Assembly: GCA_003427395.1 (NCBI GenBank)
Contig: BFEA01000726.1
Coordinates: 540,557-566,439, forward strand
DNA length: 25,883 nt
Source of the DNA: Chara braunii
Taxonomy: Eukaryota; Streptophyta; Charophyceae; Charales; Characeae
Direction of reading: 5' to 3'
The stretch's first letter is position 1. Each line of letters begins with the position of its first letter. Below, piece after piece: positions 1 through 9,088 of this stretch. The notes under the pieces were generated by a model that saw only the letters and a program-made list of their open reading frames with translations, did not search any database and had not been told where the DNA came from. The translations under genes and the position numbers were made by a program.

Positions 1-479
1 GGCAAAGCCCGTCTCGTTCTCCGCCCTCAACCAGAGCCCTGTTAGTCCCAGAGCCCCTATCTGCTCCACAGTGCCCTGCTCAGCCCCGGACTTCAACCTG
101 CGCCCTGATGCACCACTCAGCCCGGCGATCCAAGATTCTGCGGAAGGACCCGTTCAGCCCGGCGACTCCCCGCATACGCTCCAAAAGAGCTACCTTGCGT
201 GGAGCCCGACGCGTCTGCCCTTCCCTGGGCGCCCCAACCAGATGTGTGCTCGCGCTGTGTCGCGCGCAGTCCCTTCCCCGCTGTCTCGACTAAGCGTGCG
301 GTGAGTGACGATGTGCGCAACCTTCCCCGTCAACCCGACTAGGTGCGCACACGCGCGCTGTCCCGCGCTACTGTCTCCCCACTATTCTGTCTTGCTGCGC
401 GCTGGTGCGCGGGCCTCCCCGCTGGTGGTCCCCCCCCGTGCGCGCTATGGTGTGCGATCTCTTCTGTCGGTGGCTCTCC

Positions 480-1262
480 CGCGAGCGCGATGGTGGACTA
501 CTCCCTCCGCAAGCGGATCCCAGTGCGCGCAACGGCTCACTACCCCTTCCGCAAGTGGTTCCCCGTGCGTGCAATGTCGCGCGGCTCTTCCCCGCAGGTG
601 GTTCCCCGTGAGCTCAATGGCGCACAGCTCCCCCCCGTAGGTGGTTCCCCGTGCGTGCGATGGTGCACTACTCCCTCCGCAAGCGGATCCCCGTGCACGC
701 GACGGTGCGCTACCCCTTCCGGTGGTGGTCCCCCGTGCGCGCAATGGTGCACTACTCCCTCCGCAAGCGGACCCCCGTGCGCGCAATGTCGCGCGGCTCT
801 CCCCGCCGGTGGTCCTCCTCGCGCACAACGGTGCGCGCTCCCCCGTAGGTGGTTCTCCCATGCGTGCGATGGTGCACTACTCCCTCCGCAAGCGGATCCT
901 CGTGCGCGCGACGGTGCGCTACCCCTTCCGCAGGTGGTCCCCCATTCGCGCAGTGGTGCACTTTTCCCTCCGCAAGAGGACCCCCGTGTGCGCAATGTCG
1001 CGCGGCTCTCCCCGCAGGTGGTCCTCCTCGCACGCAACGGTGCGCGCTCCCCCGTAGGTGGTTCTCCCGTGCGTGCGATGGTGCACTACTCCCTCCGCAA
1101 CCGGACCCTCGTGCTCGCGAGGGTGCGCTACCCCTTCCGCAGGTGGTCCCCCGTGCGTGCAATGGTGCACTACTCCCTCCGCAAGCGGACCCCCGTGCGC
1201 ACAATGTCGCGCGACTGTCCCCGCAGGTGGTCCTCCTCGCGCGCAACGGTGCGCGTTCCCCC
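480..1262. repeat. 209-bp GC-rich tandem array in the left LTR
   Basis: The anchor GTAGGTGGTTC recurs at about 637, 845 and 1054, so the unit is about 208-209 bp. Each unit contains four related subunits of about 52 bp carrying CTCCGCAAGCGGA, GTGCGCGCAATG and CCGCAGGTGGT variants. The array creates long Arg/Pro/Ser-rich open frames on both strands, which I take to be composition artefacts. It matches 16140-16919 in the other LTR. Confidence 0.85.
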
Positions 1263-1345
1263 TGTAAGTGGTTCTCCTTGCGCGCAACGGTGCGCGGTTT
1301 CCCCGTAAGTGGTATTTTTTTAGCGCAACGGTGCGCGGCTCCCCC
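1262..1345. repeat. 42-bp tandem array in the left LTR (about 2 units)
   Basis: The unit runs from GTAAGTGGTTCTCC through GCGCAACGGTGCGCGG to CCCCC. Only about two copies are present here, the second with a T-run insertion (1311-1321). The right LTR has about seven. Confidence 0.8.
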
Positions 1346-1844
1346 GTACGCGCTACAGTGCGTGGTTCCCTGGAGCGCCCGCCTGTTTGTGCTCCGTTGT
1401 GCCCTGGTGGCTCGTGCGTCTCAGCGAGTGTCGTTCCCGCGCGCCTCTCCTGTGTGACCCATCCCCCGCCTGCGTGATGTCTCGCGCGCCTCTGCTCCTC
1501 CCGTGAGATGTCCCGTACGTGCGTGAGCTTCGCTCGTGTCAGCTCCCGTGCGTGTCCCAGTCCGTGTCCCCTGTCCCGTGCGCTTGAAGCTCGCATGTCG
1601 GTAATGCCCCATGCCTGGGCCCGGTTGAGCTTAAGTACTCTGTCGGGCCCTTCCGACAAGTGTGTGCGTGTGTGCCCCGGCCTCCGGTGCACCGAGGCTG
1701 TGAAACACTTGCAGCGCCTCGGTAACCTGGCTGCGCCCGGGCGTGATTGGGCCTCCGAAAAGGTCGGGGTGGAAAGGTCCTTCCTATCGGGAACCGGGTC
1801 CTTTGCAGCGCCCCGGTACCGAGCCTACTTCCGGGCCTGTCCTA

Positions 1845-1895
1845 GGCCGCCCGGGCCTAGGCGGTCCCCACGCGGTAGCGGTACCGCTCTTAGGG
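1845..1895. repeat. Palindrome cluster in the LTR
   Basis: CCTAGGCC and GGCCTAGG arms surround a short CG-rich loop (about 1851-1871), followed by the perfect 12-bp palindrome AGCGGTACCGCT. A diverged second version lies about 90 bp further on (about 1943-2000), and the same layout recurs at about 17684-17835 in the other LTR. It lies on the U3 side. A protein-binding role is only a guess. Confidence 0.6.
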
Positions 1896-2336
1896 GAAAA
1901 TCCAGTCGGGCCCCGTAAGTAAAAACTGGTCTCGTCAATCAATTGGGCCTAGGCGGACCCCGCGTCCTAGCGGGACCGCCCCTTCGAAGGAAAATCCAAC
2001 TTGCCGAGTGGCCCCCTTGCCCGTAGCGCCAGCCTACGTCATGGTCGGTGAGTCCCGACTAGGTAAAGTAGCCCCCTCGATTGTACCATTGGTCTGCCTC
2101 GGTGTCAGTGAGTCCCGACCATGCAAAATAACGCCAAAGAAGGATGTCGCCGCCCCGCTCCTTCGGAGTGNCGTCTCGTCGCACGATCGGTAAACATCGG
2201 TGACCCCGATGGTCATGGTGTTGGTCTGCCTCACGGTCGGTGAACCCCGGCCAGGTAGAATACTGTTGAGTGGGGTTGTCGTCGCGTGCCCTCTTAAAGG
2301 AAGTAAAGGGCGGCATAGTATTGGAGCCGCCCGACA

Positions 2337-2350
2337 GCAGCCCCCCCCCA
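2337..2350 (-). other. Candidate polypurine tract next to the 3' LTR
   Basis: On the minus strand a run of nine G (2341-2349) is followed by CTGC and then the LTR start TGTCGGG. A purine-rich tract directly upstream of the 3' LTR primes plus-strand DNA synthesis. The four-base CTGC between the G run and the LTR is atypical, so the exact cleavage point is uncertain. Confidence 0.55.
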
Positions 2351-2582
2351 TTCTCGACGTTCCCGGCGAGCGATCTCGGTACATCCAGGAAAAGGGAGGA
2401 GAAAAGCTGACATCCTAATCTCTACCTATCAACCCAAGATTGTCTTATTTTTCCTCACCGAGTCCCTTTTTGTTGCTTTTTCTTCTTTCTTAGCTTCTTC
2501 TTAACCAATCTCTCTTTGACCCCTAATCGGTTGGTGAACCCCCGTTGCCTGTTCCTATAACGGCGCTCACTTTCCGTCTTGT
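2350..2582 (-). other. Region between integrase stop and 3' LTR, no gene
   Basis: This stretch is pyrimidine-rich on the plus strand. It lies downstream of the last Pol codons and upstream of the G-tract. I see no further protein motif or repeat in it. Confidence 0.5.
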
Positions 2583-3050
2583 CTATCCCCAGCATGGCTT
2601 AATAGCCTCTTTACCCTTACGCTTCCTTTCCTTTCTCAACCCGACCGATTCTACGACTTCGGACTTCTTCTCCTTCGTGCCTTTCCATTGTTTACCCCTG
2701 ACTCCTAGGACCTTCCCTTTCCCCTTCCTTGGAGACTTCTTAGAGGACTCTCCTGTCTCACGAGTGACCTCCCCAATAGGTCCTTCTTCACACTTCACCA
2801 GGCTCCCTTCCAGCCGCTTGTCGACTTCTTCTTTCTCTTTATCTTTCCGCGGATGCAGGGTAAGCTCCTTTCGACCTTTAAAGACTTTTAAGCGTGCACC
2901 AGGTACTGGTTCCGCCCATTTAGCCCCGTCTAGTTCCTCTATCAGATAGGCTCCACCTTCCAGCCTCTTTACCACACGATAGGGCCCCATCCATCGGTTT
3001 GCTAACTTCCCAGTCCAAGTCCTTTCTAACGAAGAATCATAAAGCATCAC
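2583..3050 (-). pseudogene. pol: Integrase C-terminal domain (GPY/F-type module) with Lys-rich tail
   Basis: This is the end of Pol. The motif WMGPYRVVKRLEGGAYLIEE near residues 21-40 matches the GPY/F module found after the catalytic core of Ty3/gypsy integrases, which helps bind DNA and target integration. The remaining roughly 90 residues are rich in Lys, Glu and Gly and show no chromodomain. The frame continues upstream of the first marked codon (a GTG at 3048-3050) through a stretch typical of the core-to-C-terminal linker. That stretch is interrupted by stops at 3303-3305 and 3318-3320, or is briefly out of frame. The false 180-bp insertion (adapter plus duplicate) falls here. Because 180 is a multiple of three it does not itself shift the frame. 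Confidence 0.85.
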
Positions 3051-3334
3051 TAAGCCCCCCGCGGGTATGCCTTCTTGCCTTACTCGGGTATGCTTGTCCC
3101 ATCTTTCCTTCTCTTTTTCCCTCTAAATCCTTAGCCTTTACGTAGCATCCAGGGCTGTCTCTTATACACATCTAGATGTGTATAAGAGACAGGTCCAAGT
3201 CCTTTCTAACGAAGAATCATAAAGCATCACTAAGCCCCCCGCGGGTATGCCTTCTTGCCTTACTCGGGTATGCTTGTCCCATCTTTCCTTCTCTTTTTCC
3301 CTCTAAATCCTTAGCCTTTACGTAGCATCCAGGG
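3013..3334. repeat. Artefactual 142-bp direct duplication around an adapter
   Basis: Bases 3013-3154 and 3193-3334 are identical by eye, with a constant offset of 180, and are separated only by the 38-bp adapter. Exact duplicate ends abutting a library adapter indicate a read-through or gap-filling error rather than biology. The correct sequence should contain one copy. Confidence 0.93.
3155..3192. other. Nextera mate-pair junction adapter left in the assembly
   Basis: The 19-bp Tn5 mosaic end CTGTCTCTTATACACATCT (3155-3173) is followed directly by its reverse complement (3174-3192). Back-to-back mosaic ends with nothing between them are the circularisation junction of Nextera mate-pair libraries. 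A real Tn5 insertion would carry transposon DNA between the ends and a 9-bp target duplication, neither of which is present. Confidence 0.97.
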
Positions 3335-3707
3335 TGCTATCCTCAAGGGTTTCGGCTATTTGTTTGACTCTAGCGGCCAACAACTGCTCTCTAGTCGAGA
3401 CTTCTTCCCAGTCAATCGTCTGCCAAGAGTCGATATGAAACTCTATTGGTAAGGGGCAGTGTCTGCCAAACCACAAGGTGTAGGGCGGATATCCCGTGGT
3501 TGATTTAACCGTAATATTATCCGCCCAGACAATAAATCTTAGATACCTAGGCCACTTCTTTTCCTTTCCTTCACACCATTTGATGAGCGCATTCACTAGA
3601 GACTGATGTCCCCTTTCTACAGGAGCGTTAGTTTGGGGATGGTATGTCGTGGATAGCGACACCCGTATCCCCGCTCTCTGGAGCAGCTCCTGAACTTCCT
3701 TAGCCAT
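3318..3707 (-). pseudogene. pol: Integrase catalytic core, second half (second Asp region and Glu)
   Basis: This segment carries the HPQTNAPVERG motif containing the catalytic Glu of the DDE triad, followed by the usual core end around PPYTLWFGRHCPLPIEF. The second catalytic Asp lies just upstream at 3723-3725 and is separated from this segment by an in-frame TAA at 3714-3716. Counting that stop as one codon, the spacing from Asp to Glu is exactly 35 residues, the retroviral and Ty3 D35E spacing, so the break is a point nonsense mutation and not an indel. The segment ends at a TAA at 3318-3320 before the linker to the C-terminal domain. Confidence 0.9.
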
Positions 3708-3812
3708 AAAATCTTATCCTCTATCCATGATGATTTTCCCTACACAACCATACCTCGTGATGTATTCCGTCAGGTATCCACTAACAACCTTGCCGGTTTT
3801 CTGATGTAATGG

Positions 3813-4157
3813 TCATGCTTCTACAAATCCGGTCAAGTCGTCCCTAATATCCATGATATAATTCATCCCCCCTTCTCCTTTGGGCATCTTAACTAAGTCC
3901 ACGTGAACTTTCTGACCTACCGCTGTAGGATACGAAGGAAACAGAGGTTCCTTATACTTAACCACAACCTTTTTCTGACACTCCACGCATGTGAGACAGT
4001 ACGATTCCACGTCCCTATATAGACCATCCCACCAATAAAGGTTCCTGACCTTCTCAAAGGTTTCTCTCACTCCTATTTGTCCCCCAACGACGCCGTCGTG
4101 AAGTTCCGCTATTATGTCTCGTTGCTCACCCTCATCACAAACGACCCTCATCGGCAT
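3813..4157 (-). pseudogene. pol: Integrase zinc-binding domain and start of catalytic core
   Basis: The N-terminal zinc module of Ty3/gypsy integrases is clear: HDGVVGGQIGVRETFEKV, then YWWDGLYRDVE, then CLTCVECQ. The expected second His of the HHCC set is Gln (CAA) here, so this copy probably could not bind zinc normally. The first catalytic Asp is in the VHVDLV motif. The frame is the same as that of RT upstream and the rest of integrase downstream. It is cut by TGA at 4263-4265 on one side and TGA at 3813-3815 on the other, and the reading continues sensibly across both. Confidence 0.9.
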
Positions 4158-4262
4158 CCCGTTCTTAGGCGGCCTCTTAAAGAGGTGGTTTGCCCTTAGG
4201 CAATACTGTTGAGCCTCCTTCCTAACCTTATCATCCGTCTCAGCCCCCCCTGTGAGATATCG

Positions 4263-5027
4263 TCATATCCGGTGGTACTTCCCTGGATAGAGGTTCTCAA
4301 GGAATAGAGGAGCCCTGGTCGTACTAGGCTCTACTCTTAGAGAGCCTATCTCCATCTGTAAGAACTTGTAGACTCCACCAGGCGATCCTAGGTTACCATC
4401 TTCTAGCGGAATTCGCGATAAGCCGTCCGCAACAGAATTTTTAGCCCCTGATATCCGTTCTACTACATAATCGAACATCCTTATATGCATGAGCCATCTA
4501 GTAATAGTGAGATCCGTTAATGAAAAGTCTTTCTGTATGACGGCCGCTACGGCAATTGGGTCAACCCACAGTACAAATCTTCGACCGTAAATATAATGTC
4601 GAAAGACATTCAGGCAGTGTAGCACCCCGATGACTTCTTTCTTAAACTGTGAATAGTTCCTCTCAGTGTTGTTAAGGGTCTTACTCTCAAACATGAGAGG
4701 TCTCTCACGACCCTCTTGGTCTTTCTGAGCTAAGACTCCTCCAACGGAGGCAGGTCCCGCATCTGTGCATACCACAAATGGTCGCTTCTCCTCGTCCTCA
4801 AAGTAAGGAACACCGAAAACTTGTCCCCCTTCTTTAAATTCATCCTTTAGGGCTCTCACAGTATCCTCCTGCTCACTCGTCCAACTCCATTCCACTTCTT
4901 TGCGCAAGAGCCTCCTTAGCGGCTCGGCCTTCCCAGCATAGCCCTTTATGAAGTTCTTCCAGAACCCAACCACCCCCAGAAACTGACATATATCGGTAAT
5001 ATGCCGTAACGGAGTAGGCCAGTTCAT
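4263..5027 (-). pseudogene. pol: RT connection (thumb) region and RNase H
   Basis: The segment begins with the RT thumb/connection motif FLGVVGFWKNFIKGYAGKAE (about residues 16-35). RNase H follows with all four expected acidic positions: Asp in VVCTDAG (residue 89), Glu in KKEVIGV (131), Asp in LWVDPIA (156) and Asp in VADGLSR (201). RNase H degrades the RNA strand during reverse transcription. The frame is continuous with the RT segment upstream. Between them, TGA at 5073-5075 and TAG at 5220-5222 interrupt otherwise good coding sequence. I see only one RNase H domain. Confidence 0.92.
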
Positions 5028-5219
5028 AAGCTTCTCTAACTTCGCGGGGTCCGGCCTCCTACCATCCCTATCTCAAATGTAGCCTACTATTTTTATAGAA
5101 GACACTGCCCACCTACTTTTAGTTCCGCTTACGGTTAGATGAGCATCCTCCAACTTCACTAGCACCTTCTTAATATCTTCAGCGTGGGTGGCGACGAATC
5201 TCCTTACCCCAGGCCTCAC

Positions 5220-6089
5220 CTAAGTCTCGTCCTTCTCATAGGGTCCCTTGATTGGGAAATCATCCAGAAAAACCTCCACCAGATTCGGTATAAGTTCTCC
5301 TAGGACAGCCACCATCGCTCTTTGGAAGACCGCCACGCCATTGGTCCATCCCATGGGTACCACCATCATCTGTATTAGCCCCAGCGGCGTATGCATTGCA
5401 GTTAGGTGTCGGTCTCGGTAATCAAGCGGAATCTCGTCTTTGCCTGAGAAAAGGTCGCAGACCGAATAAATCGAGCGCCCGACAGCTCCCTCAAAGACAA
5501 AATCTGCGTTTGGGATAAATCTGACGTCCCTAACTGTAACCTTATTCGTTTTTTGTAGGTCTTGTATCCATCGGAGCTTTCCATTCGACTTCCGAATGAA
5601 GAACCATCTGTTGGCGTAGGCGCTCTCACATGGTTCCGCCACGAACGTTCTTATCTTTTCCTTCAGGAAATCCACTATTATATCCTTCTCCTTTTGCGCG
5701 CACATCCACGCAGCATCATTCCACGACACGTGCGACACCGTATAGATCCTTGCGGGCTTAGCATACCTGGGATCTATCCTTCCTCTCTCCGCGTCATAAA
5801 AGGCTACTGCCTTGTCACACGCTCTTAAGGTGTCTATCATCAATTCCCTCTCCTCTTTAGTTATGTTCCCGTCACCAATGTCCATCCCCTCTATCCTGTC
5901 ATCGGTAATTCTTTGTCCTTCAGTAGCCTTTCGCTCCCTAATCATTTGAGTGATCTCTTCCTCAGTGATTCCTATTTCCCCGGTCCTATCACGGCTGACC
6001 GCGGCTGGCTTAACTTTTTGAGCTACAGTTTTGTATCTCTTCCCCCCGCCGTGAGGGGGAATTCCTCCAAAAAAGACAGGTTCACGCAC
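5220..6089 (-). pseudogene. pol: Reverse transcriptase palm and fingers
   Basis: RT copies the element RNA to DNA. Visible motifs are RWFFIRKSNGKLRWIQDLQK (residues 161-180), the first catalytic Asp in CDLFSGKDEIPLDYRDR (212), VVPMGWTNGVAVFQRAM (243-259, equivalent to LPFGLTNAPATFQ), and the catalytic Asp pair in VFLDDF (276-277). FLDD in place of the usual Y(V/I/L)DD is a tolerated variant. The first codon of the open stretch is GTG, so this is a polyprotein fragment and not a separate start. The segment ends at TAG 5220-5222 and good coding continues beyond it. Upstream it overlaps, in another frame, the 6023-6286 segment. Confidence 0.92.
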
Positions 6090-6286
6090 CCACCAAACTC
6101 GTTGTCATCAAGCTGCTTTTCGTATGCCGTCTCGTCTACCACATACTTGCTCTCTAACTCCTCTACTTCGATCTTCGCGCCTTTTACTTTATGAGGCCCA
6201 AGAGCGACTTCGTCGGGAATCATCTGACAACTTCTTGGTTTTAACAACCCTTCTATTCTGTAGGGATACCTTGTGACGTTTGTCAA
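6023..6286 (-). pseudogene. Protease-to-RT linker in a shifted frame
   Basis: The middle of this frame (GAKIEVEELESKYVVDETAY and following) looks like ordinary coding sequence, while the gag-pro and pol frame has stops here (TAA 6189-6191 and others). The best reading leaves the gag-pro frame near 6225, uses this frame, and rejoins the pol frame near 6090 where the RT segment begins with an EPVFFGG stretch. Two compensating indels are the simplest explanation. A programmed shift is less likely because two opposite shifts would be needed. Confidence 0.6.
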
Positions 6287-8501
6287 ATTCGTTCACGGTT
6301 TTAAGAGTGACCTTGCTTCCGTCGGGCCCGTTTATGGTAACCGTCTGGCTCCCATCCCGCTTATTCTCGGTGGTGGCATTGACACGTGTCAGCCATGTTC
6401 GTCCAAGGATTAGCTCCGAAGAGCAGTGTTCAACTGTAAATACAGGTACAGTGACTCCGACCCCAGCGGCTACGACTTTGGCTTTATGACACACCCCTAG
6501 CGCAAGCTGCTTTAGCTTGTTGGCTGATACCATGGTCATGGCTACACTCCTGTCTACCTCTAGACCAAGCTTTCGGGTCACTTTATCCTCATAGACGGTA
6601 GACTCAGACCCGTCGTCTACTATAGATTCCATCCTTATCCCATTGACGATGGCGTTCAACTTCCCGCTACCAAGGACATAAAAATAATCGTCTCCATCAT
6701 CATTGATCTCTACATGCCCTACTTCTCCTTTCTCCGCCACTAGAACAGATGTCTTCATCTCTATCTTCGGCTCGCTTGAAGCCGTAGCCTCTGCTAGTGG
6801 CACCTTCGCCTTCTTCATCATTTCTATTAGCTCACCCCGCGCTGATCCACAACTGACTATCAACTCTTTCAAGGTAATAGGAATGGGCATATTCATAACC
6901 CTCCTTAACGGCCCTCTCAAATTTACCTCATCCAGTGAACTTTTTAAGTGAAATTTCTTGGCCCCTTTTTTTCTAGGGGACTGAGGTGACTTAGGCGACT
7001 CCACTTGCTCGTCCGTCATTGGTTGGTCTCGGTCTTCTTTCTTTCCTTTACTCGACTCGCCAACACCCTGAGTGCAAACGTAAACTTCGTCATTATCCTC
7101 TGTTTCTTCAAACTTAATAGATGAAATCCTCATCCCAGGACTCTCCGGCAGCTCATCAAGATCCTCCTCGAATGCCACTCGGGAAACCTTCGCTCCCGCT
7201 GGCTCTTGTTCTTGTTTCCCCTTCGCCTCATTCATCCTTCGCCTCCTGATATCTACATTAATCTTCATCGAGGGTAGGAAGGGCACTGGCTTCCCTTCAT
7301 CCGCCCACATCCCATACTTTCGATCATCTAACTCGATGATGTCCTCCGTCAAGGCTTCCATCATCGCACGACAGTCTCTCTTTTGGTGGTCCTCATCTGC
7401 ACAGTAGATACAGGTCTTACTATTCCAAGTCCGCTTCAGACTAGGGTCCCCGTGATTCTCCGTTCGGGGAGCAGACCGAGTCGGGGTCTCTTCCTTCCTT
7501 TGACTACTACTTTGTAACTTCTCCACCGCCGCCTTCAGGATTTTTATCTGCTTCACCATCTCCTCCTCTCGTCTTTCAGACCTCCTAACCTCTATCTCTT
7601 CATTCGGCTTCCACCGGCTATCTTTAATGTTGGACCACTTGGAAGAAGTCCCCCGTTCTCCGTCGTTCATTTTCCTGTCCCCTCTTCCTCCTTTCTTCCA
7701 ATCGCTATCGCCTCTGACCGACTCCCCCCTCCTAGGCGACCCTGTGCCGAGATCTCTTCCTTCAATTCGGGGTCTTCTATCCTCATAGTGAGGTCTTCCT
7801 CCCCCATTGTCCGCAGTTACTTCCTTCCCTAGGTTGTCGAGAATCCTTGCGAGGTGTGATTTAGCGCTTTGCCCCTCCGTGTTGTGGACTAAAAGCTTGA
7901 CTTGACCGAATACCACCCTGGACGGAAGATCCCTCATGATCTTATCGCGTTTCTCTCGGGATAAGAACCCTAAAAATATCCCGCATCGCTCTATCTCCCC
8001 CATAAACCCTCCTACCAGGGGATTAGACGCCTTCTCGTATCTCCTCGCAAACGCAACTAGACTCTCATCTTCTTGCTTCTTCATCTTTTTCAAATCGTCT
8101 ATTGAGTAAGAGGTCTCGTCACATGCGAAGACTCGGGCGACTCTCTCCCTAAACGCCAACCAACACCAATTATCTGGAATGGCGTCCCTCACTTCACGGT
8201 CTATTTTCGGGGCTGTATGGTGGAGGAAGTTCACTATCATATCTTGATCACTCCATTCCGCTCGCATTCCTAACACTTCCAAATCATCTAGGAATTCTGT
8301 GACATTCTTCCCTGTAAAGATTGTCTGAATCCCAGCCAGCCAGGGAGATTGTAACGCTGGAGCCGTCAGGAAGGGAGACACATAAGTGCCTGGTGTATAC
8401 GCCATGGAGTAAGATCCCCTCCTGTAAGGCTCACTCGCGACCTCTCTATGAGGTTCTCTTACCCCAGGATCCACAAACCTTGTAATCTTTGTCCTACTCA
8501 A
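6189..8501 (-). CDS. gag: Gag-protease polyprotein (about 770 residues)
   Basis: Residues about 50-225 form a helical capsid-like region with typical Ty3/gypsy Gag features (TGKNVTEFLDDLEVLGMRAE, then LVAFARRYEKASN). It is followed by a charged region and a CCHC zinc knuckle C-x2-C-x4-H-x4-C at residues 364-377 for RNA binding. An acidic stretch and a pre-protease segment (PIPITLKELIVSCG) precede an aspartic protease with the active-site block IVDDGSEST (about 627-635) and the C-terminal ILGRTWL (698-704). The protease triad reads Asp-Asp-Gly instead of Asp-Thr/Ser-Gly. The open stretch starts at a TTG. The first ATG is residue 33 (8403-8405). The frame also extends upstream past TGA 8514-8516 to TAG 8634-8636, so the true start may lie further up. 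It shares its frame with pol. Confidence 0.92.
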   Translation of the reverse strand: MSRTKITRFVDPGVREPHREVASEPYRRGSYSMAYTPGTYVSPFLTAPALQSPWLAGIQTIFTGKNVTEFLDDLEVLGMRAEWSDQDMIVNFLHHTAPKIDREVRDAIPDNWCWLAFRERVARVFACDETSYSIDDLKKMKKQEDESLVAFARRYEKASNPLVGGFMGEIERCGIFLGFLSREKRDKIMRDLPSRVVFGQVKLLVHNTEGQSAKSHLARILDNLGKEVTADNGGGRPHYEDRRPRIEGRDLGTGSPRRGESVRGDSDWKKGGRGDRKMNDGERGTSSKWSNIKDSRWKPNEEIEVRRSERREEEMVKQIKILKAAVEKLQSSSQRKEETPTRSAPRTENHGDPSLKRTWNSKTCIYCADEDHQKRDCRAMMEALTEDIIELDDRKYGMWADEGKPVPFLPSMKINVDIRRRRMNEAKGKQEQEPAGAKVSRVAFEEDLDELPESPGMRISSIKFEETEDNDEVYVCTQGVGESSKGKKEDRDQPMTDEQVESPKSPQSPRKKGAKKFHLKSSLDEVNLRGPLRRVMNMPIPITLKELIVSCGSARGELIEMMKKAKVPLAEATASSEPKIEMKTSVLVAEKGEVGHVEINDDGDDYFYVLGSGKLNAIVNGIRMESIVDDGSESTVYEDKVTRKLGLEVDRSVAMTMVSANKLKQLALGVCHKAKVVAAGVGVTVPVFTVEHCSSELILGRTWLTRVNATTENKRDGSQTVTINGPDGSKVTLKTVNEFDKRHKVSLQNRRVVKTKKLSDDSRRSRSWAS

Positions 8502-8736
8502 AACTTCTTTCCTTCAGCCTTCGCTCCTAGTGCTTCGCCCCTCCGGTTCCTTGACACGAGTATCTAGTTCTCTTAAGACCCTCCTTATTCTCTCCGTGTC
8601 GTTGTCCACGTCGACGCTCACTTTTCTGTCCGGCTATTCGTTCTCGATTCCTGTGTTTTCACTTCACCTCCCATCGAGGTTAGATAAACTCCTTCTCCGT
8701 CCATCCTCCCTAACTAATCCTTGAACACCCTGTCTA
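8502..8736 (-). other. Gag upstream region, in-frame remnant without ATG
   Basis: About 40 codons in the gag frame (8517-8633) read as charged helical sequence (KVSVDVDNDTERIRRVLREL). They are separated from gag by TGA at 8514-8516 and closed upstream by TAG at 8634-8636. There is no ATG in this stretch. It is either the lost N-terminus of Gag or the end of the preceding reading frame. Confidence 0.45.
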
Positions 8737-8738
8737 GC

Positions 8739-9088
8739 TTTCGGCCACACTTCTTAAAGCGGCCAGGATCCTTTCAGTAGAACCGTCCAACAATTCTTGC
8801 AGCTCTTCGAAGTCAGCGTTTTGTCCTTCCGCCCTGATTACCAAAGCAGTGGTCAACAGAGCCGTCGTATAACGAGAGTTAGCTTCCAAGGTTCATTAGG
8901 GAAACTCCGTCAATCACGTCATTAGAAAGCTCTTCAGGCTCGCGAACGTCCTCCCTTTGTCTAGTCTTTGCCTCCACTATAGTCTCTCTCCACTCCCTGA
9001 AAAGTTCATTTCCTTCAAACGGCGTCGTACATATCTCAATCTTCGCCAATCGAAGTTCGTCAGCTGCCTTCCTGATAGCACAGATCAT
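8739..9088 (-). pseudogene. Pre-gag ORF, helical, frameshifted near its end
   Basis: The ATG at 9086-9088 opens 69 codons rich in Glu, Arg and Leu, ending at TAA 8879-8881. In the adjacent frame good coding sequence continues as NSRYTTALLTTALVIRAEGQ and on to TAG near 8739, so a one-base indel near 8885 probably split one protein of about 115 residues. Its ATG overlaps the TGA of the preceding small ORF (sequence ATGA). I do not recognise the family. The sequence suggests amphipathic helices and a possible coiled coil. Confidence 0.5.

Larger units (their letters stand above)
1..2336 (-). repeat. 3' LTR of the element, truncated by the window edge
   Basis: The sequence is collinear with 15668-18179 and closely similar apart from array-length differences. 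The inner end is set by loss of similarity after the shared CCGACA at 2331-2336, which on the minus strand is the TGTCGGG LTR start. The corresponding right-LTR stretch is 2512 bp against 2336 bp here. Most of the difference is copy number of the 42-bp unit (about two here, about seven in the right LTR). A small extra segment near 1757-1785 is present only in this copy. One ambiguous base lies at 2171. Confidence 0.95.

Noticed and set aside
343-1308. Long open frames (up to 321 codons) rich in Arg, Pro, Ser and Ala on both strands of the left LTR
   Set aside because: They translate the GC-rich 209-bp array in several frames and strands at once. The LTR nature is clear and no motif is present.
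3155-3192. Tn5-type transposon insertion
   Set aside because: Back-to-back mosaic ends with no transposon between and a 142-bp duplication in place of 9 bp fit a sequencing adapter.
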